From Streptomyces minutiscleroticus (GTDB lineage Bacteria; Actinomycetota; Actinomycetes; Streptomycetales; Streptomycetaceae), in assembly GCF_014650875.1 (NCBI RefSeq), contig NZ_BMVU01000004.1, positions 62,001-126,000 of the forward strand: a stretch of 64,000 bases of DNA, read 5' to 3'. Shown here one piece after another: positions 28,802-46,494 of the stretch. Position 1 is the stretch's first letter, and every line of letters begins with the position of its first letter. The notes under the pieces are model-generated. The model saw only the letters and a program-made list of their open reading frames with translations. It did not search any database and was not told the DNA's origin. Position numbers and translations under genes: made by a program.

Positions 28802-30928
28802 TTACTCGCCCTTGGCCTTCGCGATGATCTCCTCGGCGACGTTCCGCGGAACCTCGGCGTAGGAGTCGAACTGCATCGAGTAGCTCGCGCGACCCGACGT
28901 CTTGCTGCGGAGGTCGCCGACGTAGCCGAACATCTCCGACAGCGGAACCAGGCCCTTCACGACGCGGGCGCCGGCACGCTCCTCCATGGCCTGGATCTGA
29001 CCACGGCGGGAGTTGATGTCGCCGATGACCTCACCCATGTAGTCCTCGGGCGTGGTGACCTCGACGGCCATCATCGGCTCGAGCAGCACGGGGCTGGCCT
29101 TGCGCGCGGCCTCCTTGAAGGCCTGCGAACCGGCGATCTTGAACGCGAGCTCGGAGGAGTCGACCTCGTGGTACGCACCGTCGAGCAGCGTGACGCGGAC
29201 ACCGGTCATCTCGTAACCGGCGAGGATGCCGAACTGCATGGCCTCCTGCGCACCGGCGTCGACCGAAGGGATGTACTCCTTCGGGATGCGGCCACCGGTG
29301 ACCTTGTTCACGAACTCGTACGAGGCGTCGCCGCCCTCGATCGGCTCGATCGCGATCTGCACCTTGGCGAACTGACCGGTACCACCGGTCTGCTTCTTGT
29401 GCGTGTAGTCGACGCGCTCGACGGCCTTGCGGATCGTCTCGCGGTAGGCGACCTGCGGCTTGCCGACGTTCGCCTCGACCTTGAACTCGCGCTTCATGCG
29501 GTCGACGAGCACCTCGAGGTGAAGCTCGCCCATACCGCCGATGACGGTCTGGCCGGTCTCCTCGTTGGTGTGCACCTGGAAGGAGGGGTCCTCCTCCGCG
29601 AGACGCTGGATGGCGACACCCAGCTTCTCCTGGTCGCCCTTGGACTTGGGCTCGATGGCGACCTCGATGACCGGCGCCGGGAAGTCCATGGACTCCAGGA
29701 TCACCGGGTTCTTGTCGTCGGCCAGCGTCTCACCGGTGGTGGTCTGCTTCAGGCCCATGACGGCGACGATGTCGCCGGCGCCCACCGACTCGATCTCCTC
29801 ACGCTTGTTGGCGTGCATGCGGTAGATCTTGCCGATGCGCTCCTTCTTGCCCTTGACGGAGTTCAGCACCGAGGTGCCGGACTCCAGGCGGCCCGAGTAG
29901 ACCCGGACGAAGGTGAGCTTGCCGAGGTGCGGGTCGCTCATGATCTTGAACGCCAGCGCGGACAGCGGCTCGTCGTCGGACGGCTTGCGCTTGACGACCT
30001 CCTCCGGGTCGTTGACGGCGTGGCCCTCGATGGCCTCGACGTCGAGCGGGGAGGGGAGGTAGCGCACGACCGCGTCGAGCAGGGGCTGGACGCCCTTGTT
30101 CTTGAAGGCGGTGCCGCAGAACACCGGGGTGACGGTGGTGTCGCTGGACTTGCCGGACGCGATGGTGATGCGACGGATCGCGGCGTACAGCTGCTCCTCG
30201 GAGGGCTCCTCGCCCTCCAGGTACAGCTCCATGATCTCTTCGTCGTTCTCCGCGACGGCCTCGAGCAGCTTGCCGCGCCACTCCTCGGCGGCCTCGGTGT
30301 GCGTGGCCGGGATGTCGACGACGTCGTACATCTCGCCCTTCGCGGCCTCGGCGGACCACACGAGCGCCTTCATGCGGACCAGGTCCACGACGCCCTTGAA
30401 GTCGGCCTCGGCGCCGATCGGCAGCTGCATGACCAGCGGCTGGGCACCCAGGCGGTCCGAGATCATGTCCACGCAGCGGTGGAACTCGGCGCCGGTGCGG
30501 TCCAGCTTGTTGACGAAGCAGATGCGCGGCACGCCGTAACGGTCGGCCTGACGCCACACCGTCTCGGACTGCGGCTCGACACCGGCGACGCCGTCGAACA
30601 CCGTCACGGCACCGTCGAGCACGCGCAGGGAGCGCTCCACCTCGACGGTGAAGTCGACGTGACCCGGGGTGTCGATGATGTTGATGGTGTGGTCGACGTC
30701 CTCAAGCGGCCAGTGACAGGTGGTGGCAGCAGAGGTGATCGTGATGCCACGCTCCTGCTCCTGCTCCATCCAGTCCATGGTGGCAGCGCCGTCGTGGACC
30801 TCACCGATCTTGTACGAGACGCCGGTGTAGAAGAGGATCCGCTCGGTGGTGGTCGTCTTGCCCGCGTCGATGTGGGCCATGATCCCGATGTTGCGGACCC
30901 TGGCCAGGTCAAGTGAAGTGGTAGCCAT
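28802..30928 (-). CDS. fusA: Elongation factor G
   Basis: The translocase GTPase. At 708 residues it has all five domains: the G domain with [27 protein letters not shown] and NKLDRTG; domain II with [16 protein letters not shown]; and domains III-V with [32 protein letters not shown] and the C-terminal [23 protein letters not shown]. It follows rpsG in the str operon and precedes tuf. Confidence 0.98.
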   Translation of the reverse strand: MATTSLDLARVRNIGIMAHIDAGKTTTTERILFYTGVSYKIGEVHDGAATMDWMEQEQERGITITSAATTCHWPLEDVDHTINIIDTPGHVDFTVEVERSLRVLDGAVTVFDGVAGVEPQSETVWRQADRYGVPRICFVNKLDRTGAEFHRCVDMISDRLGAQPLVMQLPIGAEADFKGVVDLVRMKALVWSAEAAKGEMYDVVDIPATHTEAAEEWRGKLLEAVAENDEEIMELYLEGEEPSEEQLYAAIRRITIASGKSSDTTVTPVFCGTAFKNKGVQPLLDAVVRYLPSPLDVEAIEGHAVNDPEEVVKRKPSDDEPLSALAFKIMSDPHLGKLTFVRVYSGRLESGTSVLNSVKGKKERIGKIYRMHANKREEIESVGAGDIVAVMGLKQTTTGETLADDKNPVILESMDFPAPVIEVAIEPKSKGDQEKLGVAIQRLAEEDPSFQVHTNEETGQTVIGGMGELHLEVLVDRMKREFKVEANVGKPQVAYRETIRKAVERVDYTHKKQTGGTGQFAKVQIAIEPIEGGDASYEFVNKVTGGRIPKEYIPSVDAGAQEAMQFGILAGYEMTGVRVTLLDGAYHEVDSSELAFKIAGSQAFKEAARKASPVLLEPMMAVEVTTPEDYMGEVIGDINSRRGQIQAMEERAGARVVKGLVPLSEMFGYVGDLRSKTSGRASYSMQFDSYAEVPRNVAEEIIAKAKGE

Positions 30929-30967
30929 AAGGCTTCAGTCTTCTCTCGGTCTCGATGTGGGTAGCGA

Positions 30968-31438
30968 CTACCAGCGGTAGTGCGCGAAGGCCTTGTTGGA
31001 CTCGGCCATCTTGTGGGTGTCCTCGCGCTTCTTCACGGCCGCACCGAGGCCGTTCGAGGCGTCGAGAAGCTCGTTGAGCAGACGCTCGGTCATGGTCTTC
31101 TCGCGACGGGCGCGGGAGTAACCGACCAGCCAGCGCAGCGCCAGGGTGTTGGCGCGGCCGGGCTTGACCTCGACCGGCACCTGGTAGGTGGCGCCACCGA
31201 CACGGCGGGACTTGACCTCGAGGGTCGGCTTGATGTTCTCGAGAGCGCGCTTCAGCGTGATGACCGGGTCGTTGCCGGTCTTCTCGCGCAGGCCCTCCAT
31301 GGCGCCGTAGACGATGCGCTCGGCGGTGGAGCGCTTGCCGTTCAGCAGCACCTTGTTGATCAGGGAGGTCACCAGAGGAGAGCCGTAGACCGGGTCGATG
31401 ATGACCGGACGCTTCGGGGCGGGGCCCTTACGAGGCAT
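30968..31438 (-). CDS. rpsG: 30S ribosomal protein S7
   Basis: S7 nucleates assembly of the 30S head. The 156-residue product begins [49 protein letters not shown] and has the beta-hairpin region [28 protein letters not shown]. It starts two bases after the stop of rpsL and ends 39 bp before fusA. Confidence 0.97.
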   Translation of the reverse strand: MPRKGPAPKRPVIIDPVYGSPLVTSLINKVLLNGKRSTAERIVYGAMEGLREKTGNDPVITLKRALENIKPTLEVKSRRVGGATYQVPVEVKPGRANTLALRWLVGYSRARREKTMTERLLNELLDASNGLGAAVKKREDTHKMAESNKAFAHYRW

Positions 31439-31440
31439 TC

Positions 31441-31812
31441 TTACTTCTCCTTCTTGGCGCCGTAGCGGCTGCGGGCCTGCTTGCGGTTCTTGACACCCTG
31501 GGTGTCGAGCGAGCCGCGGATGATCTTGTAACGAACACCCGGCAGGTCCTTCACACGGCCGCCGCGCACGAGCACGATGGAGTGCTCCTGCAGGTTGTGT
31601 CCCTCACCCGGAATGTAGGCCGTGACCTCGATGCCGGAGGTCAGACGCACACGCGCGACCTTCCGCAGGGCCGAGTTCGGCTTCTTCGGGGTGGTCGTGA
31701 ACACACGCGTGCAGACGCCGCGGCGCTGAGGGGAACCCTCGAGTGCGGGCGTCTTGTTCTTCTCGACCTTGTCCTGCCGGCCCTTGCGGACCAGCTGCTG
31801 GATCGTAGGCAC
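31441..31812 (-). CDS. rpsL: 30S ribosomal protein S12
   Basis: S12 is at the decoding centre and controls accuracy. The GTG at 31812 gives 123 residues ([15 protein letters not shown]). The longer open frame upstream is not conserved. The two positions where streptomycin-resistance mutations usually fall are wild type: Lys43 ([13 protein letters not shown]) and Lys88 ([14 protein letters not shown]), the latter next to Pro91. The 515-bp spacer to rpoC (31813-32327) must contain the str operon promoter. Confidence 0.98.
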   Translation of the reverse strand: MPTIQQLVRKGRQDKVEKNKTPALEGSPQRRGVCTRVFTTTPKKPNSALRKVARVRLTSGIEVTAYIPGEGHNLQEHSIVLVRGGRVKDLPGVRYKIIRGSLDTQGVKNRKQARSRYGAKKEK

Positions 31813-32276
31813 TACTTCTCCGGTTTCTGTGTGCCGATTGGTAAAGCTAACCTGGAACGTCACCGACCCACGCGGTCGGGTGTGTCGAATGCTGCAGACT
31901 TCCACCGCGAGGCGAGAAGGGCGCAGATTACGGTGGCCGGTGACGACTCCCCTTGCGGTTGAAGGCACGCACGGGAGCCAGGGCACACCCCAGGCACAAG
32001 GTCTGAGCGTACCTATCGCATCCACTCCGGTCAAAACAAATGCCCCCGCACAGGACACGCCGGCAGCCCTCCCCTTACAGGATACCCCCTGGGCGTATGA
32101 AACGCGGGGCTGCCCTGGGGGTTCGCCGAGCGGGCCGGCGGACCGGCTCGGAACGGCCCGCGGGACCCGAGGGGCTCCGGGGCACGTTGATGCCCGGGAT
32201 GCCCGGTATACGGCCGCCAGGGACCCTCCAGGCCCCATGGCCCCTGCCCTGGATGCCCCCGACGCCCACAACGCCG

Positions 32277-32310
32277 CAGGGCGGCCCCTCCCGGAGGAAG
32301 GACCGCCCTG
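32277..32310 (-). terminator. Hairpin after rpoC
   Basis: CAGGGCGG and CCGCCCTG form the base of a hairpin, with an imperfect inner stem of CCTCC and GGAGG. It lies about 20 bp past the rpoC stop. The rest of 31813-32276 has no supported gene; it should contain the rpsL promoter, and TTAGCTTTACC near 31840-31852 is a possible -10 region. Confidence 0.65.
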
Positions 32311-32327
32311 TGCGTCAAGCTGCCCGC

Positions 32328-36227
<3,900 letters not shown>

Positions 36228-36346
36228 TATGCGTCAATCCCTCTCAGGGTTGTAAGTCTTGGGGTCTGAAACGGGGGTCCTGGGGCCGGCCGGGGGCCCG
36301 GTGATGCCAGTGGTGTCATCGCCGGGCCTCCCGACCGGAACTCCCG

Positions 36347-39832
<3,486 letters not shown>

Positions 39833-40016
39833 GAGGGGGTCCTTCCGAGGGCTCGGACTCACTACGCGCGTACCGGTCCCAAGCCGGGGCACAGAGACAA
39901 GGCCCCTCTGATCTGGTCGATAAGGCCAGGTCAGGGATGGTCCGATCGTCGGTGCTCAAGCACGGGCATGCCCCTGGTGACGGGCAGGAGGCAGCTAACA
40001 GGCAGCGCAAAGGGAC

Positions 40017-40045
40017 AGTGTAGCCACCCGGCACACTGATGTCCA
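40017..40045 (-). promoter_or_regulatory. Probable rpoBC promoter
   Basis: On the minus strand TGGACA (40045-40040), 17 bp, TACACT (40022-40017). It lies about 185 bp upstream of the rpoB TTG start, after the rplJL terminator. This supports a separate rpoBC transcript. The remaining spacer 40046-40351 shows no gene. Confidence 0.65.
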
Positions 40046-40351
40046 GTCCCGATTTTTTGAGACCCTCGTCGTTCTCACTACCTGCGGCAAGCCACGCCCT
40101 CAACGCACATCGATACTGCCCTCTTCGTCACCGATCCATGCCTCGGATCCGGATCGTTGTGACGACGCGTCCTGAGAATTGCGCGCTGCGTGCAGTTCGT
40201 CAAGGCCCCCCATGCCCTTACCGGGTCTGCCGCCGTCACATGCGGCCCCGCCCGCCCGTCCGCCACCAGGGCGGCCGGAGGCACGACGAAGATCACCATA
40301 CTCGTCGTGACCGGCACCGCAAGGCAGCCGCCGCCGGACCCCCGGAACGCC

Positions 40352-40385
40352 GAAGAGCGACCACCCGGTTGGGTGATCGCTCTTC
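40352..40385 (-). terminator. Hairpin after rplL
   Basis: GAAGAGCGACCACCC and GGGTGATCGCTCTTC pair with one C/A mismatch around a GGTT loop. It lies 73 bp beyond the rplL stop and separates rplJL from rpoBC. Confidence 0.8.
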
Positions 40386-40457
40386 AGTGCGTAGGCGTTA
40401 CAGCGCTACAGGAGCGCCGTGTGCGCCTGTGCCGGGTCCGTACGGACCCGTGAGGTC

Positions 40458-40847
40458 TTACTTGACCTCGACGGAGGCGCCGGCGCCCTTGAGGGACTCG
40501 GCGGCCTTGTCGGCGGTCTCCTTGTTGACCTTCTCGAGGACCGGCTTCGGGGTGCCGTCGACGAGGTCCTTGGCCTCCTTCAGACCCAGGGAGGTCAGCT
40601 CGCGCACGACCTTGATGACCTGGATCTTCTTGTCGCCGGCGCCGGTGAGGATGACGTCGAACTCGTCCTTCTCCTCCGGGGCCTCGGCAGCGGCGCCACC
40701 AGCGGCACCACCGGCGACGACGACCGGGGCGGCCGCGGCGGCGGTGACGTCGAACTTCTCCTCGAAGGCCTTCACGAACTCGGAGAGCTCGATGAGGGTC
40801 ATCTCCTCGAACTGGGCCAGCAGCTCGTCCTGGGTGAGCTTCGCCAT
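40458..40847 (-). CDS. rplL: 50S ribosomal protein L7/L12
   Basis: The stalk protein that recruits translational GTPases. The 129-residue product has the N-terminal dimerisation helices [32 protein letters not shown], an Ala/Gly-rich hinge ([30 protein letters not shown]) and the C-terminal factor-binding domain [30 protein letters not shown]. It follows rplJ by about 118 bp. Confidence 0.98.
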   Translation of the reverse strand: MAKLTQDELLAQFEEMTLIELSEFVKAFEEKFDVTAAAAAPVVVAGGAAGGAAAEAPEEKDEFDVILTGAGDKKIQVIKVVRELTSLGLKEAKDLVDGTPKPVLEKVNKETADKAAESLKGAGASVEVK

Positions 40848-40965
40848 GATGGCGGTCCTTCCACTAAATCGGCAGGTGCCGGATGTACTGGGTGAGGCGG
40901 GCGTACGTCGGGCCCGCTGCGACCCCTGCCGCGCTCAGGCGGCGAGGGTCAGAAAGCGAGCCGAA

Positions 40966-41496
40966 TTACTCGGCACCGCCCTGCTCGTCCTGCTTGGCAC
41001 GGAGCGCGTCCACGGTGCGGACGAGCTTCGACGGCAGCGCCTGGAAGACGGAGGCAGCCTGGGACTGCTTCGCCTTGAAGGCACCGGCCAGCTTGGAGAG
41101 CAGAACCTCGCGGGACTCGAGGTCCGCAAGCTTCTTGATCTCGTCGGCGGACAGCGCCTTGCCGTCAAGGACACCGCCCTTGATGACGAGATTCGGGTTG
41201 TCCTTGGCGAAGTCACGAAGACCCTTCGCCGACTCCACCGGGTCACCGGTGACGAAGGCGACCGCCGTCGGACCGTTGAACAGGTCGTCGAGCGTGTCGA
41301 TCCCGGCCTCGTTGGCCGCAATCTTGGTCAGCGTGTTCTTCACCACGGCGTACTGGGCGTTCTCACCGAGCGAACGGCGCAGCTGCTTGAGCTGGGCCAC
41401 GGTGAGACCGCGGTACTCGGTCAGCACGGCGGCGTTCGAGTTGCGGAACTGGTCCGTCAGCTCGGCAACCGCGGCAGCCTTGTCGGGCCTCGCCAT
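40966..41496 (-). CDS. rplJ: 50S ribosomal protein L10
   Basis: L10 anchors the L7/L12 dimers to the stalk. The 176-residue protein begins [45 protein letters not shown] and contains [41 protein letters not shown]. The C-terminal helix that holds L7/L12 is present. A leader of about 245 nt with a strong hairpin precedes it, consistent with the L10 leader regulation known in many bacteria. Confidence 0.97.
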   Translation of the reverse strand: MARPDKAAAVAELTDQFRNSNAAVLTEYRGLTVAQLKQLRRSLGENAQYAVVKNTLTKIAANEAGIDTLDDLFNGPTAVAFVTGDPVESAKGLRDFAKDNPNLVIKGGVLDGKALSADEIKKLADLESREVLLSKLAGAFKAKQSQAASVFQALPSKLVRTVDALRAKQDEQGGAE

Positions 41497-41562
41497 AGAG
41501 CCTCGGCCTCCTTCCGGGTGATTCTGACCGCGCGGACCCGAAGGAGGACTGAGGTAAACGAA

Positions 41563-41737
41563 ACGCCCCGGCGCAGGCGCACGGGGCGTGAGCTCGACCG
41601 GACGTCCTCGTCTGCGGGACGAGAGGATCCGGGAGCACTTCCACAGTCACCTGCGCGGGTCGTCCGCGGTTCAGCGGATCCTTCGGCCACCGCGCTCTCG
41701 TTCGAGTGCACGGCAACGACCAGCGGTCTTTGGCTTC
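41563..41737 (-). promoter_or_regulatory. Candidate L10 leader of the rplJL operon
   Basis: The transcribed leader contains a stable hairpin close to rplJ (ACGCCCCG 41563-41570 with CGGGGCGT 41582-41589) and further inverted GGACGTCC/CGGGACGAG segments near 41600-41630. L10-L12 binding to such a leader is the common regulatory mechanism. The boundaries are my estimate from the promoter and the gene start; I could not fold it. Confidence 0.45.
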
Positions 41738-41743
41738 TGGAAA

Positions 41744-41772
41744 AGAGTAACCGACCCCGGCGGTACGACCAA
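41744..41772 (-). promoter_or_regulatory. Probable promoter of rplJL
   Basis: On the minus strand TTGGTC (41772-41767), 17 bp, TACTCT (41749-41744). It lies about 250 bp upstream of rplJ. The stretch 41773-42027 towards the rplA terminator has no gene I can support. Confidence 0.6.
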
Positions 41773-42027
41773 ATCGGGTGAACCCAGTCCTCCGTCCGGC
41801 CCGCCCGCCGTTTCACCGCTTCGTGGCTTCCAGCGGCTTCCTGGGGCTTCCAGGGGCGCGGAGGGGCGGCAGGGCGGCTGGGCCGCACGGCGCGCCGCCC
41901 CGCGCCCTCGTGCGCCCGCGGCCGGCGCCGGGACGCCTGGGGGCCGCCGCACCAGTCGGCCCCCGCTCCGGGGCGCCCGCCCCTCCCCCTCACGCGGGGC
42001 GGGCCGCTGCCCCTCGTGGACACGGGA

Positions 42028-42061
42028 ACGGGCCCCGCACCTCGGAAGGTGCGGGGCCCGT
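42028..42061 (-). terminator. Hairpin after rplA
   Basis: A perfect 15-bp stem (ACGGGCCCCGCACCT with its complement) closes a CGGA tetraloop. It lies 43 bp past the rplA stop codon and ends the rplKA transcript. Confidence 0.85.
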
Positions 42062-42103
42062 GCTGCGCGTGCGCGACGCGGCTGCCGGAGTGAGCGAAAG
42101 GGC

Positions 42104-42829
42104 TCAGACGGCGGCCGGGTCCTCCTCGACGAGGAGGTTGCGGGTGCGGTTGGAGTCGACCGGGATGCCGGGGCCCATCGTGGTGCTGATGGCGGCCTTC
42201 TTGATGTAGCGGCCCTTGGCGGCGGACGGCTTCAGACGGAGGATCTCCTCCAGGGCCGCACCGTAGTTCTCCACCAGCTGGGAGTCCTCGAACGAGGTCT
42301 TGCCGATGATGAAGTGCAGGTTCGAGTGCTTGTCGACGCGGAACTCGATCTTGCCGCCCTTGATGTCGGTGACAGCCTTGGCGACGTCCGGGGTCACGGT
42401 GCCGGTCTTGGGGTTCGGCATGAGACCACGGGGACCGAGCACGCGGCCGAGGCGGCCGACCTTGCCCATGAGGTCCGGGGTGGCGACGACGGCGTCGAAG
42501 TCCAGGCGGCCCTTCGACACCTCGTCGATGAGCTCGTCGGCGCCGACGATGTCGGCGCCCGCGGCACGCGCGGCCTCGGCACGGTCGCCGGTCGCGAAGA
42601 CCAGGACCCGGGCGGTCTTACCGGTGCCGTGCGGAAGGTTCACGGTGCCACGGACCATCTGGTCGGCCTTGCGCGGGTCGACACCCAGGCGGAAGGCGAC
42701 CTCGACGGTGCCGTCGAACTTCGTCGTGGAGGTCTCCTTGGCGAGACGCACGGCCTCGAGCGGGGCGTACAGCTTCTCCCGGTCGACCTTGGCGTCCGCA
42801 GCGCGGAGGGACTTGCTGCGCTTGCTCAC
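42104..42829 (-). CDS. rplA: 50S ribosomal protein L1
   Basis: L1 forms the mobile stalk at the E site and in many bacteria represses its own operon. The 241-residue protein begins [61 protein letters not shown] and has the RNA-binding [19 protein letters not shown] signature. It follows rplK after 76 bp. Confidence 0.98.
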   Translation of the reverse strand: MSKRSKSLRAADAKVDREKLYAPLEAVRLAKETSTTKFDGTVEVAFRLGVDPRKADQMVRGTVNLPHGTGKTARVLVFATGDRAEAARAAGADIVGADELIDEVSKGRLDFDAVVATPDLMGKVGRLGRVLGPRGLMPNPKTGTVTPDVAKAVTDIKGGKIEFRVDKHSNLHFIIGKTSFEDSQLVENYGAALEEILRLKPSAAKGRYIKKAAISTTMGPGIPVDSNRTRNLLVEEDPAAV

Positions 42830-42905
42830 TGCTGCTCCTGTGTGTTCTGAGGAGTCGTGGTACGGGCCGAGCAGGCCCTTCCACGGGGTTCTACGAAGGT
42901 GGGGT

Positions 42906-43340
42906 TCAGCCCTCGACCGTGATGCCCATGGAGCGGGCGGTGCCGGCGATGATCTTCGACGCGGCGTCCAGGTCGTTGGCGTTGAGGTCGGGCAGCTTGG
43001 TCTGGGCGATCTCGCGGACCTGCGCCTCGGTGATCTTGGCGACCTTGGTCTTGTGCGGCTCGCCGGAGCCCTTCTCGACGCCTGCGGCCTTGAGGATCAT
43101 CTTCGCGGCCGGCGGGGTCTTGGTGATGAAGGTGAAGGAACGGTCCTCGTAGACCGTGATCTCCACCGGGATGACCCAACCGCGCTGCGACTCGGTCGCG
43201 GCGTTGTAGGCCTTGCAGAACTCCATGATGTTGACGCCGTGCTGACCCAGCGCGGGGCCGACCGGCGGGGCCGGGTTGGCGGCGCCGGCCTGGATCTGGA
43301 GCTTGATGAGCCCCGTGACCTTCTTCTTCTTGGGAGGCAT
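42906..43340 (-). CDS. rplK: 50S ribosomal protein L11
   Basis: L11 binds the GTPase-associated centre of 23S rRNA. The 144-residue product begins [47 protein letters not shown], with the conserved Pro-rich thiostrepton-binding helix, and ends with the RNA-binding domain ([24 protein letters not shown]). It lies 193 bp after nusG, across a hairpin. Confidence 0.98.
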
Positions 43341-43448
43341 TGCTCTCTCCGGGTCCTAGTGAGAGTTTTCAGCCCACTCATCCGGATCATCCGGATGGAG
43401 GCATACCGCACAACGATAACGGGTATCCATGCGCGGCCAAAAACCGAG

Positions 43449-43507
43449 CAGGTCAGACCGTCCCCCGCAAGCGGGAGGTGCCCCCAGTAGGAGCATGGTC
43501 TGACCTG
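43449..43507. repeat. Interrupted inverted repeat between nusG and rplK
   Basis: Perfect 11-bp arms CAGGTCAGACC (43449-43459) and GGTCTGACCTG (43497-43507) enclose a 37-nt insert with its own small hairpin (CCCCCGC AA GCGGG). It may be a terminator/attenuator or one copy of a dispersed palindromic element. Confidence 0.6.
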
Positions 43508-43533
43508 GTCGGAAGCGGTACGTCCAGAAGGAG

Positions 43534-44358
43534 CTAGTTCTTCTGGATCTGGTCGAAGCTCAGCTCGACCGGGGTCTCGCGGCCGAAGATCTCGACGAGG
43601 CCCTTGACCTTCTTCGAGTCGGCGTTGATCTCGTTGATGGTCGCCTGCAGCGTGGCGAACGGGCCGTCGGTGACGGTGACCGAGTCGCCCACCTCGAAGT
43701 CCAGGACCTGGACCTCGACCTTGCGCTGCGGCGCCGGCTTGCCCTCGGCCTCGGCGGCCTCGCGGGCGGCCTTCTCCTCCGCCTCCGGGGCGAGCATCTT
43801 CACGATCTCGTCCAGGGACAGCGGGTACGGGTCGTAGGCGTTGCCCACGAAGCCGGTGACGCCGGGCGTGTTGCGGACGACGCCCCAGGACTCGTTCGTC
43901 AGATCCATGCGGACGAGCACGTAGCCGGGCAGCTTGTTCTGCCGGACGGTCTTGCGCTCGCCGTTCTTGATCTGGACGATCTCCTCCTCGGGGACCTCGG
44001 CCTGGTAGATGAAGTCCTCGACGTTCAGGGAGACGGCGCGCTGCTCCAGGTTGGCCTTCACGCGCTTCTCGTAGCCGGCGTAGGTGTGGATGACGTACCA
44101 CTCGCCGGGCAGGGTGCGCAGCTCCTCACGGAGCGCGGCGACGGGGTCGACCGGCTCGGTCTCCTCCTCGGCGGCCTCGTCCTCGACGGGTTCGTCCGCG
44201 GCTTCCTCGACGTCGTCGGCCTGGTCAGCAGCGCCCTCGGCAGCCTCGACCTCGTCGCGCTCCTCGGTGTCCGTGGTGTCCGCGCCCTCGACGGTGTCGA
44301 GCTCGTCATCGACGGACCGCGCCGACTCGACGGCGTCGTTCAGGTTCGGGTCAGACAC
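43534..44358 (-). CDS. nusG: Transcription termination/antitermination factor NusG
   Basis: NusG binds RNA polymerase and couples it to the ribosome or Rho. The NGN domain begins at residue 86 ([25 protein letters not shown]) and the KOW domain is at the C-terminus ([46 protein letters not shown]). The first 85 residues are extremely acidic (for example [21 protein letters not shown]), an extension known in Streptomyces and absent from E. coli. A second acidic insert lies between the domains ([16 protein letters not shown]). It is co-directional with secE. Confidence 0.97.
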   Translation of the reverse strand: MSDPNLNDAVESARSVDDELDTVEGADTTDTEERDEVEAAEGAADQADDVEEAADEPVEDEAAEEETEPVDPVAALREELRTLPGEWYVIHTYAGYEKRVKANLEQRAVSLNVEDFIYQAEVPEEEIVQIKNGERKTVRQNKLPGYVLVRMDLTNESWGVVRNTPGVTGFVGNAYDPYPLSLDEIVKMLAPEAEEKAAREAAEAEGKPAPQRKVEVQVLDFEVGDSVTVTDGPFATLQATINEINADSKKVKGLVEIFGRETPVELSFDQIQKN

Positions 44359-44435
44359 TGTGGCTGCTTCTTCCTGGATACAGAGGGGTGGAACACGCGA
44401 AAGGGGCGCCGGGTACGGCGCCCTTCGCTCTTGAC

Positions 44436-44723
44436 TCAGCCGAAGACGTACTTGGCCGCGTGGTTGAGTCCATAGTCAATCACGGTCACCAGACCGATCA
44501 TGATGACCACGAAAATGATCACCACAGTGGTGTACGTCGTCAGCTGGCCGCGTGTCGGCCAGACGACCTTGCGGAGCTCCGCGATGATCTGGCGGTAGAA
44601 GAGGGCGAGGCGCTTCAGCGGGCCCTTCTTGGCGCGCTTGCCGCCCTTGCGGGTCTTCTTGCCGGACTCCGGCGCCTCGTCCTGGGCATCAGGCATGTCG
44701 ATGGAGCCCACGGCGTCCGTCAC
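44436..44723 (-). CDS. secE: Protein translocase subunit SecE
   Basis: A 95-residue actinobacterial SecE with a single membrane helix at about residues 62-84 ([23 protein letters not shown]), preceded by the conserved amphipathic segment [20 protein letters not shown]. The basic N-terminal region ([13 protein letters not shown]) lies in the cytoplasm. It clamps SecY in the translocon. It stands between tRNA-Trp and nusG, the standard order. Confidence 0.97.
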   Translation of the reverse strand: MTDAVGSIDMPDAQDEAPESGKKTRKGGKRAKKGPLKRLALFYRQIIAELRKVVWPTRGQLTTYTTVVIIFVVIMIGLVTVIDYGLNHAAKYVFG

Positions 44724-44830
44724 TCGTCCTCACCTGATTCCGGGTCGTGGCCGTGCCGCGCCCGGTGGAGCCGCACGGCGGTGCATTGCAGTACGTACAT
44801 GCGCACACATCCTGGCGAAGGTGTGTGTAG

Positions 44831-44903
44831 CAGGGCCGGAGGGACTTGAACCCCCAACCGCTGGTTTTGGAGACCAGTGCTCTACCAATTGAGCTACGAC
44901 CCT
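44831..44903 (-). tRNA. trpT: tRNA-Trp (CCA)
   Basis: A 73-nt cloverleaf on the minus strand. The 7-bp acceptor stem AGGGTCG/CGGCCCT has one G-U pair. The D arm is AGCTCAATTGGTAGAGC. The anticodon arm has the loop CTCCAAA, so the anticodon is CCA. The T arm contains GGTTCAAG. The discriminator base is G and CCA is not encoded. It lies directly upstream of secE. Confidence 0.96.
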
Positions 44904-45118
44904 TTGGTTCCCCACAAACGTACCGCATCCGCCCGGATGCTCGGCGTGCACCCGATGAGAGCGGCCGCTGGAGGCCAACGAGGTGAGAGTGTACGTGGTC
45001 CGGCGCCCGCCGTCGAACAGAAAGCGTCCGTACGGCGATCTTCCTGCGGTTCCACGGGGGTGCTCAGTCTGTGAAACCCGTATGCCGCGGGAGTTTCCGG
45101 TCTGAAACGATGGGGCCC

Positions 45119-46345
45119 ATGAGCGCTGCAACCCCTCCCACCGAGCGCCGGGTCTCCGCCCGGGTCGGTGCGATCTCCGAGTCCGCCACCCTCGCCGTGG
45201 ACGCCAAGGCCAAGGCCCTGAAGGCCGCCGGGCGCCCGGTGATCGGCTTCGGTGCCGGTGAGCCCGACTTCCCGACGCCGGACTACATCGTCGAGGCCGC
45301 CGTCGAGGCGTGCAAGAACCCCAAGTACCACCGGTACACGCCGGCGGGCGGGCTGCCCGAGCTGAAGGCCGCGATCGCGGCCAAGACGCTGCGGGACTCC
45401 GGGTACGAGATCGACGCCGCCCAGGTCCTGGTGACCAACGGCGGCAAGCAGGCCATCTACGAGGCGTTCGCCGCGATCCTCGACCCGGGCGACGAGGTCA
45501 TCGTCCCGGCGCCGTACTGGACGACGTACCCGGAGTCGATCCGGCTGGCCGGCGGTGTGCCCGTCGAGGTCGTCGCCGACGAGACCGCCGGCTACCGCGT
45601 CTCGGTGGAGCAGCTGGAGGCCGCCCGCACCGAGCGGACCAAGGTCGTCCTGTTCGTCTCGCCGTCGAACCCGACCGGTGCCGTCTACAGCGAGGCCGAC
45701 GCCGAGGCGATCGGCCGCTGGGCCGTCGAGCACGGCCTGTGGGTGCTGACCGACGAGATCTACGAGCACCTGGTCTACGGGGACGCGAAGTTCACCTCGC
45801 TGCCGGCGCTCGTGCCCGAGCTGCGCGACAAGTGCATCGTGGTCAACGGCGTGGCGAAGACGTACGCGATGACCGGCTGGCGTGTGGGCTGGGTCATCGG
45901 CCCCAAGGACGTCGTGAAGGCCGCCACGAACCTCCAGTCGCACGCCACCTCCAACGTCTCGAACGTGGCGCAGGCCGCCGCCCTGGCCGCCGTCTCCGGC
46001 GACCTGACCGCCGTCGAGGAGATGCGCGAGGCCTTCGACCGGCGCCGCAGGACGATCGTGCGGATGCTGAACGAGATCGACGGCGTGCTCTGCCCGGAGC
46101 CGGAGGGCGCCTTCTACGCGTACCCGTCGGTGAAGGCCCTGGTCGGCAAGGAGATCCGCGGCAGGCGTCCGCAGAACACCGTCGAGCTGGCCGCGCTGAT
46201 CCTGGAGGAGGCCGAGGTCGCGGTCGTCCCGGGCGAGGCCTTCGGCACGCCGGGCTACCTGCGGCTGTCGTACGCCCTGGGCGACGAGGACCTCGTCGAG
46301 GGCGTCTCGCGCATCCAGAAGCTGCTGGCCGAGGCGCGCGACTGA
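45119..46345 (+). CDS. Pyridoxal-phosphate aspartate aminotransferase, class I
   Basis: Fold-type I aminotransferase, family Ib, which transfers the amino group of aspartate to 2-oxoglutarate. With the ATG at 45119 ([19 protein letters not shown]) it is 408 residues. The PLP lysine is Lys247 in [14 protein letters not shown]. Other PLP contacts are [23 protein letters not shown] and the terminal [18 protein letters not shown] with the carboxylate-binding Arg. The frame also opens at 45071, but those 16 codons are not conserved. It diverges from the tRNA-Trp/secE cluster and precedes the deaminase gene. Some members also act on prephenate, which cannot be ruled out. Confidence 0.9.
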   Translation: MSAATPPTERRVSARVGAISESATLAVDAKAKALKAAGRPVIGFGAGEPDFPTPDYIVEAAVEACKNPKYHRYTPAGGLPELKAAIAAKTLRDSGYEIDAAQVLVTNGGKQAIYEAFAAILDPGDEVIVPAPYWTTYPESIRLAGGVPVEVVADETAGYRVSVEQLEAARTERTKVVLFVSPSNPTGAVYSEADAEAIGRWAVEHGLWVLTDEIYEHLVYGDAKFTSLPALVPELRDKCIVVNGVAKTYAMTGWRVGWVIGPKDVVKAATNLQSHATSNVSNVAQAAALAAVSGDLTAVEEMREAFDRRRRTIVRMLNEIDGVLCPEPEGAFYAYPSVKALVGKEIRGRRPQNTVELAALILEEAEVAVVPGEAFGTPGYLRLSYALGDEDLVEGVSRIQKLLAEARD

Positions 46346-46380
46346 CGTCCCCGCCGTCCTTCCGCACGCCCCGCGCGCGT

Positions 46381-46421
46381 ACGGGCCGCGGTCCGCTCAC
46401 GAGGAGCGGACCGTGGCCCGT
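46381..46421 (+). terminator. Hairpin terminator after the aminotransferase gene
   Basis: An 18-bp stem starting ACGGGCCGCGGTCCGCTC (one G-U pair) with loop ACGAG is followed by TTCTTCG. It begins 36 bp after the stop codon, so the deaminase gene probably has its own promoter. Confidence 0.85.
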
Positions 46422-46494
46422 TTCTTCGTTCGGCCAAGACCCCGAACAGGGAAAGTGCTACCGGACGGGCGAACGCGTGCGGCAAGATCCTGGG

